From: CG2-30-36-39 sp964433225
Lineage (GTDB): Bacteria; Patescibacteriota; Microgenomatia; UBA1400; PJMF01
DNA length: 64,000 nt
Assembly: GCA_964433225.1 (NCBI GenBank)
Contig: CAYSQA010000002.1
Coordinates: 1-64,000, forward strand
Direction of reading: 5' to 3'
Shown here: piece after piece, positions 41,377 to 49,107 of the stretch
Position numbering within the stretch: position 1 is the first letter of the stretch
How the letters are laid out: the number at the start of each line of letters is the position of its first letter
The notes under the pieces: model-generated
Database searches by the model: none
What the model saw: only the letters and a program-made list of their open reading frames with translations
Told to the model about the DNA's origin: nothing
Made by a program: the position numbers and the translations under genes

Positions 41377-42021
41377 ATGAGTAAAACTAAGGAAACTATC
41401 CGCAGTTTTTTGGGTGGTCAACGGTCGGTAAAACAGGCTGATGATGTTCCGTTTGAGGAACAAATCCAAGTTGATCCTAATGCTTATTATCCATTTGATT
41501 CTCAATTGGAAATGTCAAAGGTTGCACCGGGAATGTATAGGCCAATTCCAGAAAGAGCTATCTTGGAATGGCTTGCTCCCAGTAGGCCTTTTCGCAAACG
41601 AAATAAACAATTTTTTACTACAGTTCTAGTGATTGCTTTGCTAATTTCTCTAATTTTGTTTTTTTCTGGTCAATTTTTACCAATAGCAATGGTTTTTTCG
41701 GTGGTATTTTTAAATTATGTTTTGGCAGTGATTCCTCCTCAAGATATAACTCACAAGATTACTAATTTTGGGGTTAGTGTCGAAGGCAAACTTTATGCTT
41801 GGCAGGAACTGGGACGATTTTGGTTCGATAAAAAATATGATTCCTTGTTGTTAATGATTGAAACAGCCTATTTTCCTGGCAGGTTGACTTTAGTATTGCC
41901 TCCTGAAAAGAAACAAGAAGTGACCGACATCTTGTCCGAGGTTTTACTCCACCAAAAGCCACCTCTTAGTACCTTTGAGAAACTTGCTCAGTGGGTTCAA
42001 GAAAAGTTCCCTTTAGAATAG
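41377..42021 (+). CDS. Two-helix membrane protein, unknown function
   Basis: The 214-residue protein has a charged N-terminus, a hydrophobic hairpin (about 85-123) and a C-terminal beta domain. The domain reads FGVSVEGKLYAWQELGRFWFDKKYDSLLLMIETAYFPGRLTLVLPPE, which has a YcxB/PH-like pattern. No family is recognised with certainty. TATAGT at 41363-41368 lies so close to the ATG (41377) that the leader is almost absent. It ends 1 bp before the bcp stop on the other strand. Confidence 0.78.
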   Translation: MSKTKETIRSFLGGQRSVKQADDVPFEEQIQVDPNAYYPFDSQLEMSKVAPGMYRPIPERAILEWLAPSRPFRKRNKQFFTTVLVIALLISLILFFSGQFLPIAMVFSVVFLNYVLAVIPPQDITHKITNFGVSVEGKLYAWQELGRFWFDKKYDSLLLMIETAYFPGRLTLVLPPEKKQEVTDILSEVLLHQKPPLSTFEKLAQWVQEKFPLE

Positions 42022-42022
42022 C

Positions 42023-42493
42023 TTATTTTTTTATTGATTTTAAAAACTCTAGGATTTCTTGAGTATGGTTGTTGACTCTAACATTTTCCCAGGTTTTGAG
42101 GATTTTCCCTTGAGGATCAAGTACAAAAGTTGAACGAATAATACCCATATAAAGTTTACCAAAACGATTTTTTTGTCCCCAGGCTCCAAAAGCTTCTAAT
42201 AATTGGTGATCTGGATCAGACCAAAGAGGAAAATTTAAGCGATGCTTTTCAGCAAATTTTTGATGTGAAGATAGGGAGTCTTTACTTATTCCAATGACTT
42301 TAACTCCTAGTTTTTGTAATTCAACATTAGCATCACGAAAGCTACAAGCTTCGGTGGTACAACCTGGAGTATCGTCTTTTGGGTAAAAATAAATAACGAG
42401 ATATTGTCCAAGATGTTCGTTAAGAGAAGTTTTTTTACCTTGATTATCTATAACTGGGATGTCCAAAGGAGCTTGGTCTAGTGGTTTTAACAT
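42023..42493 (-). CDS. bcp: Thioredoxin-dependent peroxiredoxin (BCP)
   Basis: The 156-residue protein has the BCP/PrxQ signature. The peroxidatic and nearby resolving cysteines are in DDTPGCTTEACSFRD (five residues apart), followed by GVKVIGISKDSLSSHQKFAEKHRLNFPLWSD and the R in GIIRSTFVLDP. It reduces peroxides with thioredoxin as electron donor in the cytoplasm. It is monocistronic by position; the gap to the next gene holds no recognised element. Confidence 0.95.
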   Translation of the reverse strand: MLKPLDQAPLDIPVIDNQGKKTSLNEHLGQYLVIYFYPKDDTPGCTTEACSFRDANVELQKLGVKVIGISKDSLSSHQKFAEKHRLNFPLWSDPDHQLLEAFGAWGQKNRFGKLYMGIIRSTFVLDPQGKILKTWENVRVNNHTQEILEFLKSIKK

Positions 42494-42554
42494 AACAAGA
42501 CCAGTTTAACAGAATAACAGTGACAAGCAGTAAGCTAAGTAACAAATTACTCAA

Positions 42555-42983
42555 TTAGTTGCTGGATTCAGAACGAGCTTCAGATTTTACTTCAACATTG
42601 ATGTTGCCATCATTAGTGGTGTATGTCTGAGTTTCACTAGTTTCTTTACCATCAACATTGGTAGTAGTAGTGGTGGTAACAGTTGTTTCTGTGGTTTTGG
42701 TTACAGCTTGGGCTGGTTGAGTTGTGGTAGTAGAAGTTTTAGGCGTGGTTTGTTTTTCTTCAACCTTTTTAGTGGGGACGGCCTCTTTAGTAGCTTCTTC
42801 TTCATCCAAGTAAAGGTCCCATCTGAATGGAGCAGTGGTTGGCTCTATAGTTTCATCATCCTGGTTTAGATCAACGACTTCATCTTTAGAGAAGTAATAT
42901 TTATAGCCAAAGTAACCGACGATACCAAGTAAGATGACAGTAAATAAGCCTGTCCAGAGTTTTGCAGAATTTTCAACTTTCAT
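42555..42983 (-). CDS. Membrane-anchored Thr-rich protein, unknown
   Basis: The 142-residue protein has one membrane helix (about 10-28), an acidic segment (EVVDLNQDDETIEPT), a Lys/Glu stretch and a long Thr-rich run (KTTETTVTTTTTTNVDG) that ends with NVEVKSEARSESS. Such low-complexity chains are common on cell surfaces and may span the wall. No domain is recognised. Confidence 0.75.
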   Translation of the reverse strand: MKVENSAKLWTGLFTVILLGIVGYFGYKYYFSKDEVVDLNQDDETIEPTTAPFRWDLYLDEEEATKEAVPTKKVEEKQTTPKTSTTTTQPAQAVTKTTETTVTTTTTTNVDGKETSETQTYTTNDGNINVEVKSEARSESSN

Positions 42984-43024
42984 ATGGCCTATATTATAAC
43001 ATTAAACACAAATAATGTTGTAAG

Positions 43025-43057
43025 CATAGTGCATTTGCTTCACTCATTTGCACTATG
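43025..43057. other. Perfect 9 bp inverted repeat
   Basis: CATAGTGCA (43025-43033) and TGCACTATG (43049-43057) form a hairpin with a 15 nt loop. It lies in the gap before the tRNA-Pro terminator, not linked to a T-run, and could be an operator or a relic. The gap 42984-43370 otherwise contains only the tRNA, its terminator and a TATAAT (43271-43276) ahead of recA. Confidence 0.4.
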
Positions 43058-43109
43058 TACTTAATAGAGCGAACCTAAGCTTCTTACCTTAGTTTCTCCA
43101 ACAAAGCAA

Positions 43110-43133
43110 AAAACTGGCGTTTTAGCCAGTTTT
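43110..43133 (-). terminator. Intrinsic terminator of tRNA-Pro
   Basis: AAAACTGGC (43110-43118) pairs with GCCAGTTTT (43125-43133). On the minus strand the stem is followed by TTTTTTG, so the tRNA-Pro transcript would end here, 10 bases past its 3' end. Confidence 0.82.
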
Positions 43134-43142
43134 ATTCTTTGT

Positions 43143-43214
43143 CGGAGAGACAGGACTCGAACCTGCGACCTCGCGCACCCCATGCGCGCGCGCTAGCCAT
43201 CTGCGCCACTCTCC
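43143..43214 (-). tRNA. tRNA-Pro(GGG)
   Basis: On the minus strand the cloverleaf has acceptor GGAGAG/CTCTCC, D-stem GCGC/GCGC, anticodon stem CGCGC/GCGCG with loop ATGGGGT giving anticodon GGG, and T-loop GGTTCGAGTCC. It reads CCC codons. The anticodon loop has an extra G beside the anticodon. No CCA is encoded. Confidence 0.88.
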
Positions 43215-43370
43215 GGGTTTTGTCAGCTGATTGTACCAAAGTTTAACTAAAAAGTGTCAGTTTTAGTTTTTATAATCTTAAGCAATCAAACTAATAATTT
43301 TGTAGCTTGTAGTGGTTATTAGTTTGGGGTAATGTGTGGGTATAGCGAAAAAAGAAAGGATTAGAATTTT

Positions 43371-44426
43371 ATGTCGAAAAAGAAAAAATCAATCGATGCT
43401 GAAAGTAACTTGGAGATGGTTTCCAGAGATGGCAAGCAACAAGCAGTTGGGATTGCCATGAAACAAATTGAACAACAGTTTGGTAAAGGTTCAATCATGA
43501 AAATGGGTGAATCTTTAAAAAACATGCCCAAGATTCCAGTGATTTCCACTGGTTCTTTATCTCTTAATATGGCTCTTGGAGTTGGTGGTTTCCCCAAGGG
43601 TAGAATTGTTGAGATTTATGGCCCTGAAGCTTCTGGTAAAACTACTCTTTGTTTGCATGCCATTGCCGAGGTTCAACGTCACGGTGGAGTGGCTGCTTTT
43701 GTAGATGTAGAACATGCTTTGGATCCGGTAAGAGCAGAAAAAATTGGGGTAAACTTGGAGGAATTATTAATTTCTCAACCAGATTATGGTGAGCAGGCTT
43801 TGGAGATTGCTGAAACCCTGGTTAGATCAGGGGGTGTTGATTTGGTGATTATTGACTCAGTAGCAGCTTTAGTGCCCAAATCAGAAATTGAGGGTGAAAT
43901 GGGCGACCACCAGATGGGTACTCAAGCCAGATTGATGTCTCAGGCAATGCGCAAACTTACAGCAGCTATCAATAAAACCAATACCCTAATGATTTTTACC
44001 AACCAAATCAGAATGAAAATTGGAGTGATGTTTGGTAGTCCTGAAACCACTACTGGTGGTAATGCTTTGAAGTTCTATGCTTCTCAGCGTTTGGATATTC
44101 GTAAAATTGGTAATATTCAAGAGGGTGAGGATATTGTTGGGAGTAGACACCGAGTCAAAGTAAAGAAAAATAAAGTGGCGCCACCATTTAAAGTTGCAGA
44201 ATTTGATATGGATGAACGGGGTATTTCTAGAGAAGGAGATGTGGTTGATTTGGGTGTAGAAAAAGGAGTTTTGGAAAAGGCTGGTAGTTTTTACAAGTAT
44301 AACGGTGAAGTATTGGCCCAAGGTAGAGAAGCGACCAAAGACAAACTTAAAGAAGATTTAGCTTTGAGAAAAGAGATTGAAAAGAAAATTTGGGAGACGA
44401 TTAAGGAGGCTGACTCTAAGAAATAG
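43371..44426 (+). CDS. recA: Recombinase RecA
   Basis: The 351-residue protein has all RecA landmarks: Walker A GPEASGKTT, the MAW-like stretch VDVEHALDPVRAEKIGVNLE, Walker B VDLVIIDSVAALVP, loop L1 GEMGDHQMGTQARLMSQAMRKLTAAINKT and L2 IRMKIGVMFGSPETTTGGNALKFYASQRLDIRKIG. It carries out strand exchange in recombinational repair. No LexA-type operator was noticed upstream. A strong hairpin terminator follows at 44436-44465. Confidence 0.98.
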   Translation: MSKKKKSIDAESNLEMVSRDGKQQAVGIAMKQIEQQFGKGSIMKMGESLKNMPKIPVISTGSLSLNMALGVGGFPKGRIVEIYGPEASGKTTLCLHAIAEVQRHGGVAAFVDVEHALDPVRAEKIGVNLEELLISQPDYGEQALEIAETLVRSGGVDLVIIDSVAALVPKSEIEGEMGDHQMGTQARLMSQAMRKLTAAINKTNTLMIFTNQIRMKIGVMFGSPETTTGGNALKFYASQRLDIRKIGNIQEGEDIVGSRHRVKVKKNKVAPPFKVAEFDMDERGISREGDVVDLGVEKGVLEKAGSFYKYNGEVLAQGREATKDKLKEDLALRKEIEKKIWETIKEADSKK

Positions 44427-44435
44427 GGTTGATTA

Positions 44436-44465
44436 TTCAGCCCTTTTAACTTAAAAAGGGCTGAA
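44436..44465 (+). terminator. Intrinsic terminator of recA
   Basis: TTCAGCCCTTTT (44436-44447) pairs perfectly with AAAAGGGCTGAA (44454-44465). A T-rich stretch follows, a standard rho-independent signal 10 bp after the recA stop. Confidence 0.88.
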
Positions 44466-44544
44466 TTTAGTTTCTTTTAGTCAAGTTATTTTTAAAAAAG
44501 ATTGATATACAGTTATTTTTATTTTTTAAAAACTAGGATTTTGA

Positions 44545-44573
44545 TTGACTAAAGAGCAGATAAGACATATAAT
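44545..44573 (+). promoter_or_regulatory. Sigma-70 promoter of rny
   Basis: TTGACT (44545-44550), a 17 bp spacer and TATAAT (44568-44573, perfect). It lies 266 bp before the rny start codon, so the message would have an unusually long leader. Confidence 0.72.
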
Positions 44574-44579
44574 CTCCAC

Positions 44580-44838
44580 ACAAGTAATTTGCGCTATGTC
44601 TCGAGAGAGATAATTTGGAAAAAAACGCAAACAGAAATAATAACGGACTTACAAATCTAATTATTAATTTATGACCAATGTTAATAGCCATTATCAGTCT
44701 ATAACGAGTCAGGCGCTAGAGGCGCTTTCTGTTTAGTGATTCATCACTAGTTTTTCCATACCTTAAAGAGTGCTTAATGCAGTTACTTGGCTGATGTTAA
44801 TCAGCTGAAGAGTGATTAGTTAAAAAGAAAGTAAAAGT
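44580..44838 (+). ncRNA. Long 5' leader of rny with small hairpins
   Basis: The 259 nt leader between the promoter and the rny ATG has several possible short stems: GTGA/TCAC (GTGATTCATCAC) and GCTGAT/ATCAGC near the end, and AGGCGC/GGCGCT repeats. It contains no long open frame; a 21-codon ATG frame at 44671 lacks a ribosome site. RNase Y mRNA might be controlled through this leader, but no known riboswitch is recognised. Confidence 0.45.
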
Positions 44839-46410
44839 ATGTCATTTTTTAATAATTTATCAAAACTGTTTGGTGAACAACCAGCCGGTGAAAAAACACC
44901 AGTAGTTGTTAATAAAGAACAGGCGCCAAAAATTAAACAAAAACCTGTTTTAAAGCCAAAAAAGCAACATAGGGATAATAAGGTTTTACCTGAAATTGAT
45001 TATAAGGCGATAGAGAGAGAGGCTCAGGCAAAAGCCAGAGAGATTATTGTTGAAGCCAAAGATGAGGCTTTGGCTATTAGAACTGAGGCTGAAAAGAAAG
45101 CTAGAACTCTAGAGAAACAATTAGAAGAACAACAACGTTTTTTGGAAACAAAGTTAGATCGTTTAGATGATCGTTTATCTGGTTTGGAAAGAAAAGAAGA
45201 AAACTTAGAGCGAGAAAAAGAAAAACTGGCTCAGGCTCGTGAAGAAATCGAAAAAACTAAGGAGAGATTACTTAATCGTTTAGAAAAAATTGCCAAGTTA
45301 TCCAAAGAAGAAGCCAAACAGCTGTTGATGGATGGTTTGGAAAAGAAGATGGCCGATGAAATGGCCAGATATATCAAAGAACGAGAAGAAGTTGCCAAGC
45401 AGGAAGCCGATGAAAAAGCTGCTCAAATCTTAATTGATGCAATGAAGTATGGAGCTACTGATAATGTGGCAGAATACACTGTTTCAGTGGTGAATATTCC
45501 ATCTGAAGAAATCAAAGGGAAGATTATTGGTAAAAATGGTCGCAATATTCACTCTTTTGAACGTCGCACTGGAGTTGATGTAGATCTAGATGCAGCGCCA
45601 AACGAAGTCAAGCTTTCTAGTTTTGATCCAGTTAGAAGAGAGATTGCTCGTATTTCTTTGGAAAGATTGGTGAAGGACGGTCGTATCCAACCAGCCAAGA
45701 TTGAAGAAGTGATCGATAAAGTCGAAAAAGAGATCGAAAAAACTATTTTTGAGGCCGGTAAACAACTCTGTCATGCTGTGGGTGTTTACAATCTACCTTC
45801 TGGTTTAATTGCGATGTTGGGTCGTTTTAAATACAGATTTTCTTATGGTCAAAGCATGATTACTCATACTATCGAAGAAACCAAGATTGGAACCAAGATC
45901 GCTCATGAATTAGGTCTTGATGTCAACACGGTCAAACTAGGTTGTTTATTACACGATATTGGTAAAGTGGCTGAAGATCCAGATGATAACCATATTGCTC
46001 TTGGTGTCAGAATCGCCAAAAAATTTGGCATGCCCCAAAAAGTGGTTGATTGTATTGCTCAGCACCATGAGGACGAGCCTTTTTCCGGACCAGAACAAAT
46101 GGCTGTTTATGTCGCTGATGCTATCTCTGGAGCTAGACCAGGAGCTCGTTATGAAAACCACGAAGAATACATTAAGCGTCTAGAAGATCTAGAAGAGATT
46201 GCTACTTCTTATCCAGAGGTTAAAAACGCTTATGCTGTTCAAGCTGGTCGTGAATTGAGAGTGTTATTAGAACCAGAAAAATCCAAAGATAATGACGTTG
46301 AAGTTTTGGCTACTAAGATTCGTGATGAGGTACAAGAAAAAGTGATGGTTCCTGGTAGTGTTAGAGTCACAGTGATCAGAGAAAATCGAGCTGAAGCAAA
46401 AACTAAATAA
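44839..46410 (+). CDS. rny: Ribonuclease Y without membrane anchor
   Basis: The 523-residue protein has a long coiled coil (about 50-190), a KH domain (GKIIGKNGRNIHSFERRTGVDV) and an HD domain with metal ligands in GCLLHDIGKVA and a later HHEDEPFSG. It starts mRNA decay by endonuclease cuts. Typical RNase Y has an N-terminal membrane helix; here the first 60 residues are Lys/Pro-rich and polar with no such helix. The enzyme is therefore probably soluble or held by another protein. secG starts 8 bp after it. Confidence 0.95.
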   Translation: MSFFNNLSKLFGEQPAGEKTPVVVNKEQAPKIKQKPVLKPKKQHRDNKVLPEIDYKAIEREAQAKAREIIVEAKDEALAIRTEAEKKARTLEKQLEEQQRFLETKLDRLDDRLSGLERKEENLEREKEKLAQAREEIEKTKERLLNRLEKIAKLSKEEAKQLLMDGLEKKMADEMARYIKEREEVAKQEADEKAAQILIDAMKYGATDNVAEYTVSVVNIPSEEIKGKIIGKNGRNIHSFERRTGVDVDLDAAPNEVKLSSFDPVRREIARISLERLVKDGRIQPAKIEEVIDKVEKEIEKTIFEAGKQLCHAVGVYNLPSGLIAMLGRFKYRFSYGQSMITHTIEETKIGTKIAHELGLDVNTVKLGCLLHDIGKVAEDPDDNHIALGVRIAKKFGMPQKVVDCIAQHHEDEPFSGPEQMAVYVADAISGARPGARYENHEEYIKRLEDLEEIATSYPEVKNAYAVQAGRELRVLLEPEKSKDNDVEVLATKIRDEVQEKVMVPGSVRVTVIRENRAEAKTK

Positions 46411-46418
46411 AGGAATAT

Positions 46419-46631
46419 ATGCAAAACATCTATTTGGTAATTCAGATTTTTTTGGCTATTTTAATTGCGGTGTTTATCTTACTTCAAGCTCAAGGCAGTG
46501 GACTGGGTTCTACTTGGGGTGGCGGGGGTGAAACTTTTCATACTAGAAGAGGAGTCGAAAAGGTAATCTTTACCATGACGATTGTGGCAATTATTTTATT
46601 TGCTGCGGTTTCCATCGTGTCTCTAATGTAG
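46419..46631 (+). CDS. secG: Preprotein translocase subunit SecG
   Basis: The 70-residue protein has two membrane helices flanking the SecG-specific loop LLQAQGSGLGSTWGGGGETFHTRRGVEK. SecG supports SecYE-mediated export. A GGAA-type ribosome site lies before the ATG, and the gene follows rny closely, probably in one transcript. Confidence 0.95.
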   Translation: MQNIYLVIQIFLAILIAVFILLQAQGSGLGSTWGGGGETFHTRRGVEKVIFTMTIVAIILFAAVSIVSLM

Positions 46632-46714
46632 CACCACCATAGGCTTGGCAAAGTTCTGATTTCTGCCTAGAATAAGGCTGGTAAAGTATTTATTATTATT
46701 TTGAAGAAGGCCTA

Positions 46715-48118
46715 ATGAGACGTTTTTATTGGTATCTAACTGCTTATGCCAAAAAACATGGTTGGATTCTAGTGGCTTCACTAGTTGGAGCAATTGTTGT
46801 ATTTTCTCTCTTCATTCCTTTTTTGGTTGATCGAATTACTTTTAAACCCAAGGAATATATTGGGATGATCGGCAGTTTTACTATTAATACTTTGCCTAAT
46901 GAAATTAAGAATCAGTTAAGTGCTGGTTTGACTCAGATAACAGAAAATAAAGAAGTTAAACCTTATTTAGCTCAGCGTTGGGTGGTTGAAGATGATGGTA
47001 AACAATACCGTTTTGTTTTGAAAAAAGATATTTTTTGGCAAGATGGTAAAGAAGTTCTACCTGAAGATATTAACTACCAGTTTGTTGATGTTGAGACAGT
47101 TGCTACGCCCAATGACCTGGTGTTCAAGTTGCCAGATTCTTTTTCACCATTTCCGAGTGTGTTAGCTGAACCTGTCTTTCGTCAGGGAATTGAGAGTTAT
47201 TTATGGTTTTTTAGTCGTCCGACATTGATTGGCATTGGTAATACTAGAATTACTGACTATCAAAGAAAAGGTAATCGTTTAGAAGAGTTGGTGATTGAAA
47301 CTCCAGAAAAAAAACTAGTTTATCGTTTTTACCTCACTGAGACTGATTTAATTAATGCTTTTAAAAGAGGAGAAATAGATATTATTCCTGATTTAGCTGA
47401 TCCAGAGGATTTAAGAGATTGGTCTAATGTGGAAATAACTGAACGACTCCAGACAAATCGTTACCTGGCTGTTTTCTTTAACAATGCTGATCCATTAATG
47501 ACTAAAAATGTTCGTCAGGCTTTATCTTATGCTTTGGGAACAGTTGACGATGGTACTCAGGCTAGAGGACCGCTTGATCCTACTTCATGGGCTTACCTAG
47601 AAGGTGGCAAAACTTATGAAAAAAATTTGGATCGGGCTGTGGAAAGATTGCTTGATGATTTGCCTAGGAAACCAATGGAGCTGAATTTAATTACCACTCA
47701 AACTTTTGAACAAGAAGCCGAGAGTATTATTGAACAATGGTCTGAGTTTGGTAAAAAGGCGATTGGTGAATGTCAAGTTGCCAAAGAGGTAGAAGATAAA
47801 GAACTTTGTGCTTTTTTGGAGATTAAAGTTAATCTTAAAGTTAGTAGCTTTCCAGATACCAATGATTTTCAATTACTATTAATAGGTCAAGAGTCACCCC
47901 TAGACCCTGATCAATACTTTTTGTGGCACTCAGATCAACCGACTAACTTTACTAGATATAAAAACACAAGAATTGATAGTTTACTGGAGAAAGCTAGAAA
48001 AACCATTGATCAGGAAGAACGCAAAGCTTTGTATCAAGAGTTTCAGCAGTTTTTGTTGGAAGATCCTCCGGCTATTTTCTTAAGGCATTTGTATAGCTAT
48101 GAGGTGAGACGTAAGTAG
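46715..48118 (+). CDS. Family 5 (peptide/oligopeptide type) extracellular solute-binding protein
   Basis: The 467-residue protein has an N-terminal membrane helix (about 16-36) with no lipobox, then the SBP5 fold: LAQRWVVEDDGKQYRFVLKKDIFWQDGKEVLPEDINY and NNADPLMTKNVRQALSYAL, ending EDPPAIFLRHLYSYEV. It probably binds peptides for an ABC transporter. The permease and ATPase genes are not in the window. The promoter of the next gene follows after 22 bp. Confidence 0.9.
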   Translation: MRRFYWYLTAYAKKHGWILVASLVGAIVVFSLFIPFLVDRITFKPKEYIGMIGSFTINTLPNEIKNQLSAGLTQITENKEVKPYLAQRWVVEDDGKQYRFVLKKDIFWQDGKEVLPEDINYQFVDVETVATPNDLVFKLPDSFSPFPSVLAEPVFRQGIESYLWFFSRPTLIGIGNTRITDYQRKGNRLEELVIETPEKKLVYRFYLTETDLINAFKRGEIDIIPDLADPEDLRDWSNVEITERLQTNRYLAVFFNNADPLMTKNVRQALSYALGTVDDGTQARGPLDPTSWAYLEGGKTYEKNLDRAVERLLDDLPRKPMELNLITTQTFEQEAESIIEQWSEFGKKAIGECQVAKEVEDKELCAFLEIKVNLKVSSFPDTNDFQLLLIGQESPLDPDQYFLWHSDQPTNFTRYKNTRIDSLLEKARKTIDQEERKALYQEFQQFLLEDPPAIFLRHLYSYEVRRK

Positions 48119-48140
48119 CTAAAAATTTATCCTATAATAA

Positions 48141-48169
48141 TTGACTATTTCGATATGTTTTGATATACT
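48141..48169 (+). promoter_or_regulatory. Sigma-70 promoter with a structured leader for the small lipoprotein gene
   Basis: TTGACT (48141-48146), a 17 bp spacer and TATACT (48164-48169). The roughly 97 nt leader that follows has long-range pairing of ATCAGTAG with CTACTGAT (about 48178-48185 and 48248-48255) around an inner CCCAA/TTGGG hairpin, then a GGAGG ribosome site. Confidence 0.65.
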
Positions 48170-48272
48170 TATTGGTATCAGTAGCTGACATTTAAGAAAC
48201 CTCCCAAGTTTGTATTGGGAAAGTTTTTTGAAAAGTTCAAATTCAAACTACTGATGTAACATCGGAGGAACA

Positions 48273-48566
48273 ATGACCAAGCGGTCTCTCCTCACGTTGG
48301 TTTCTTTGTTGCTCGCCTTCACCCTGGTGATTACTGGGTGTGGTGGAAGGGGAGACTCTGAATATCAACAGATGATGGGCGCTCTCGCAGTGGAGTGCAT
48401 GGATGATGGAATGACTGGTCCTGCCTGTGAGCTGTACAATGCGCACAAGCAGGTGGAAGCAGCAGAGGCTGCTTTGCAGGTTGCTCAAGCGGCTTACGAT
48501 GCGGCTCACGCACCCACTCCTGCTCCAACCAAGCAGGTCTCTCCATCAGCCACACCCTCTCGGTGA
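48273..48566 (+). CDS. Small lipoprotein, GC-rich
   Basis: The 97-residue protein has a lipoprotein signal peptide ending in the lipobox VITGCGG. The mature chain contains EYQQMMGALAVECMDDGM, Ala-rich repeats (AAEAALQVAQAAYDAAHA) and a Pro/Thr tail. Codons are GC-rich (CTC, GCC, CTG, AAG), unlike the AT-rich neighbours, which suggests recent acquisition or high expression. A perfect terminator (48587-48623) follows. No family is recognised. Confidence 0.82.
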   Translation: MTKRSLLTLVSLLLAFTLVITGCGGRGDSEYQQMMGALAVECMDDGMTGPACELYNAHKQVEAAEAALQVAQAAYDAAHAPTPAPTKQVSPSATPSR

Positions 48567-48586
48567 GCGGTGTTCATCATCAAAAT

Positions 48587-48623
48587 AATGCTCCACTTTT
48601 CTGAGAAAGACGAGTGGAGCATT
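48587..48623 (+). terminator. Intrinsic terminator of the small lipoprotein gene
   Basis: AATGCTCCACT (48587-48597) pairs with AGTGGAGCATT (48613-48623), an 11 bp perfect stem extended by TTTTCT/AAAGA, followed by a weak T-tract. Confidence 0.85.
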
Positions 48624-48678
48624 TATCTTTAAGAAGCCTGGTTTATTATAAAACTTATAGAAATTTAGTCCTATAATA

Positions 48679-48707
48679 TTGACAAATTAGACATTTACTG
48701 CTATAAT
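48679..48707 (+). promoter_or_regulatory. Consensus sigma-70 promoter of the long leader
   Basis: TTGACA (48679-48684), a 17 bp spacer and TATAAT (48702-48707): both hexamers are perfect. It is the best promoter in the window and transcribes a leader of nearly 400 nt before the ATG at 49108. Confidence 0.85.
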
Positions 48708-48713
48708 TTGACC

Positions 48714-48995
48714 TTGTATGAACTATTAAAAAACTTTTAAAAAAAGATCCCTAGCTCAAAGTCTTACCAGGATTTTGAGCTGAGGAGCTTTAATTGCTAA
48801 TCAAGCACCGTGCTTGGCTTAAGCGAAAAAAACTTTTTCAGCATGGTAACTACTTTAAGTAGTTGCTCTTTAACAGGTGAGAAATTAATAACTTTTCTTT
48901 TTTATGGAAAAGAAGTTGCTGTGGTTTGTGACTCACTCAAAGAGAAACTTTATAGATATAGGTTTTTCTTTGAGTGAGTTAACCGGAGAAATCTG
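48714..48995 (+). ncRNA. Long structured leader RNA, no known class
   Basis: Predicted stems are AGCTCAAA/TTTGAGCT (48753-48760 with 48774-48781), AACTACTT/AAGTAGTT (48848-48855 with 48857-48864) and an AACTTTTC/GAAAAGAAGTT pairing. There is also a 17 bp helix with one G-U (48931-48947 with 48963-48979). It contains no open frame of note, has no RNase P, tmRNA or 6S signature, and leads to a small ORF. It may be a cis-regulatory RNA or a stable sRNA. The stretch 48624-48678 has nothing recognisable. Confidence 0.5.
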
Positions 48996-49088
48996 GTGAA
49001 ACGATACCTCAACCCTACCTGGCCCCTCGTGATTGGGGGGTACACCTACCTGAGCTCTGAGCACCTGGTCCGCTCTAAGCTCTTATAA
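48996..49088 (+). CDS. Putative 30-residue small protein/leader peptide
   Basis: A GTG at 48996 preceded by CCGGAGAAA gives a frame starting MKRYLNPTWPLVIGG, continuing YTYLSSEHLVRSKLL and ending in TAA at 49086-49088. Codons are GC-rich like the gene 19 bp downstream. The peptide has a basic start and a short hydrophobic middle. It may be a leader peptide controlling the following gene or a small membrane peptide. It is too short to be certain. Confidence 0.5.
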   Translation: MKRYLNPTWPLVIGGYTYLSSEHLVRSKLL

Positions 49089-49107
49089 AAAGAAAAGGAG
49101 GACCACC

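Noticed and set aside
43986..44321. 111-residue minus-strand frame within recA
   Set aside because: It is antisense to a clear recA gene with no ribosome site; a shadow frame.
44671..44736. 21-codon frame in the rny leader
   Set aside because: It has no ribosome-binding site and no codon bias; it is likely chance.
44600..44838. tmRNA (a frame starting GCAAACAGAAAT looked like a tag)
   Set aside because: There is no tRNA-like 3' end or 5' GGGG acceptor strand in the region, and the segment leads directly into rny.
48714..48995. RNase P RNA or 6S RNA
   Set aside because: The conserved rnpB sequences (such as GAGGAAAGTC) and a long 6S-type central bulge are absent.
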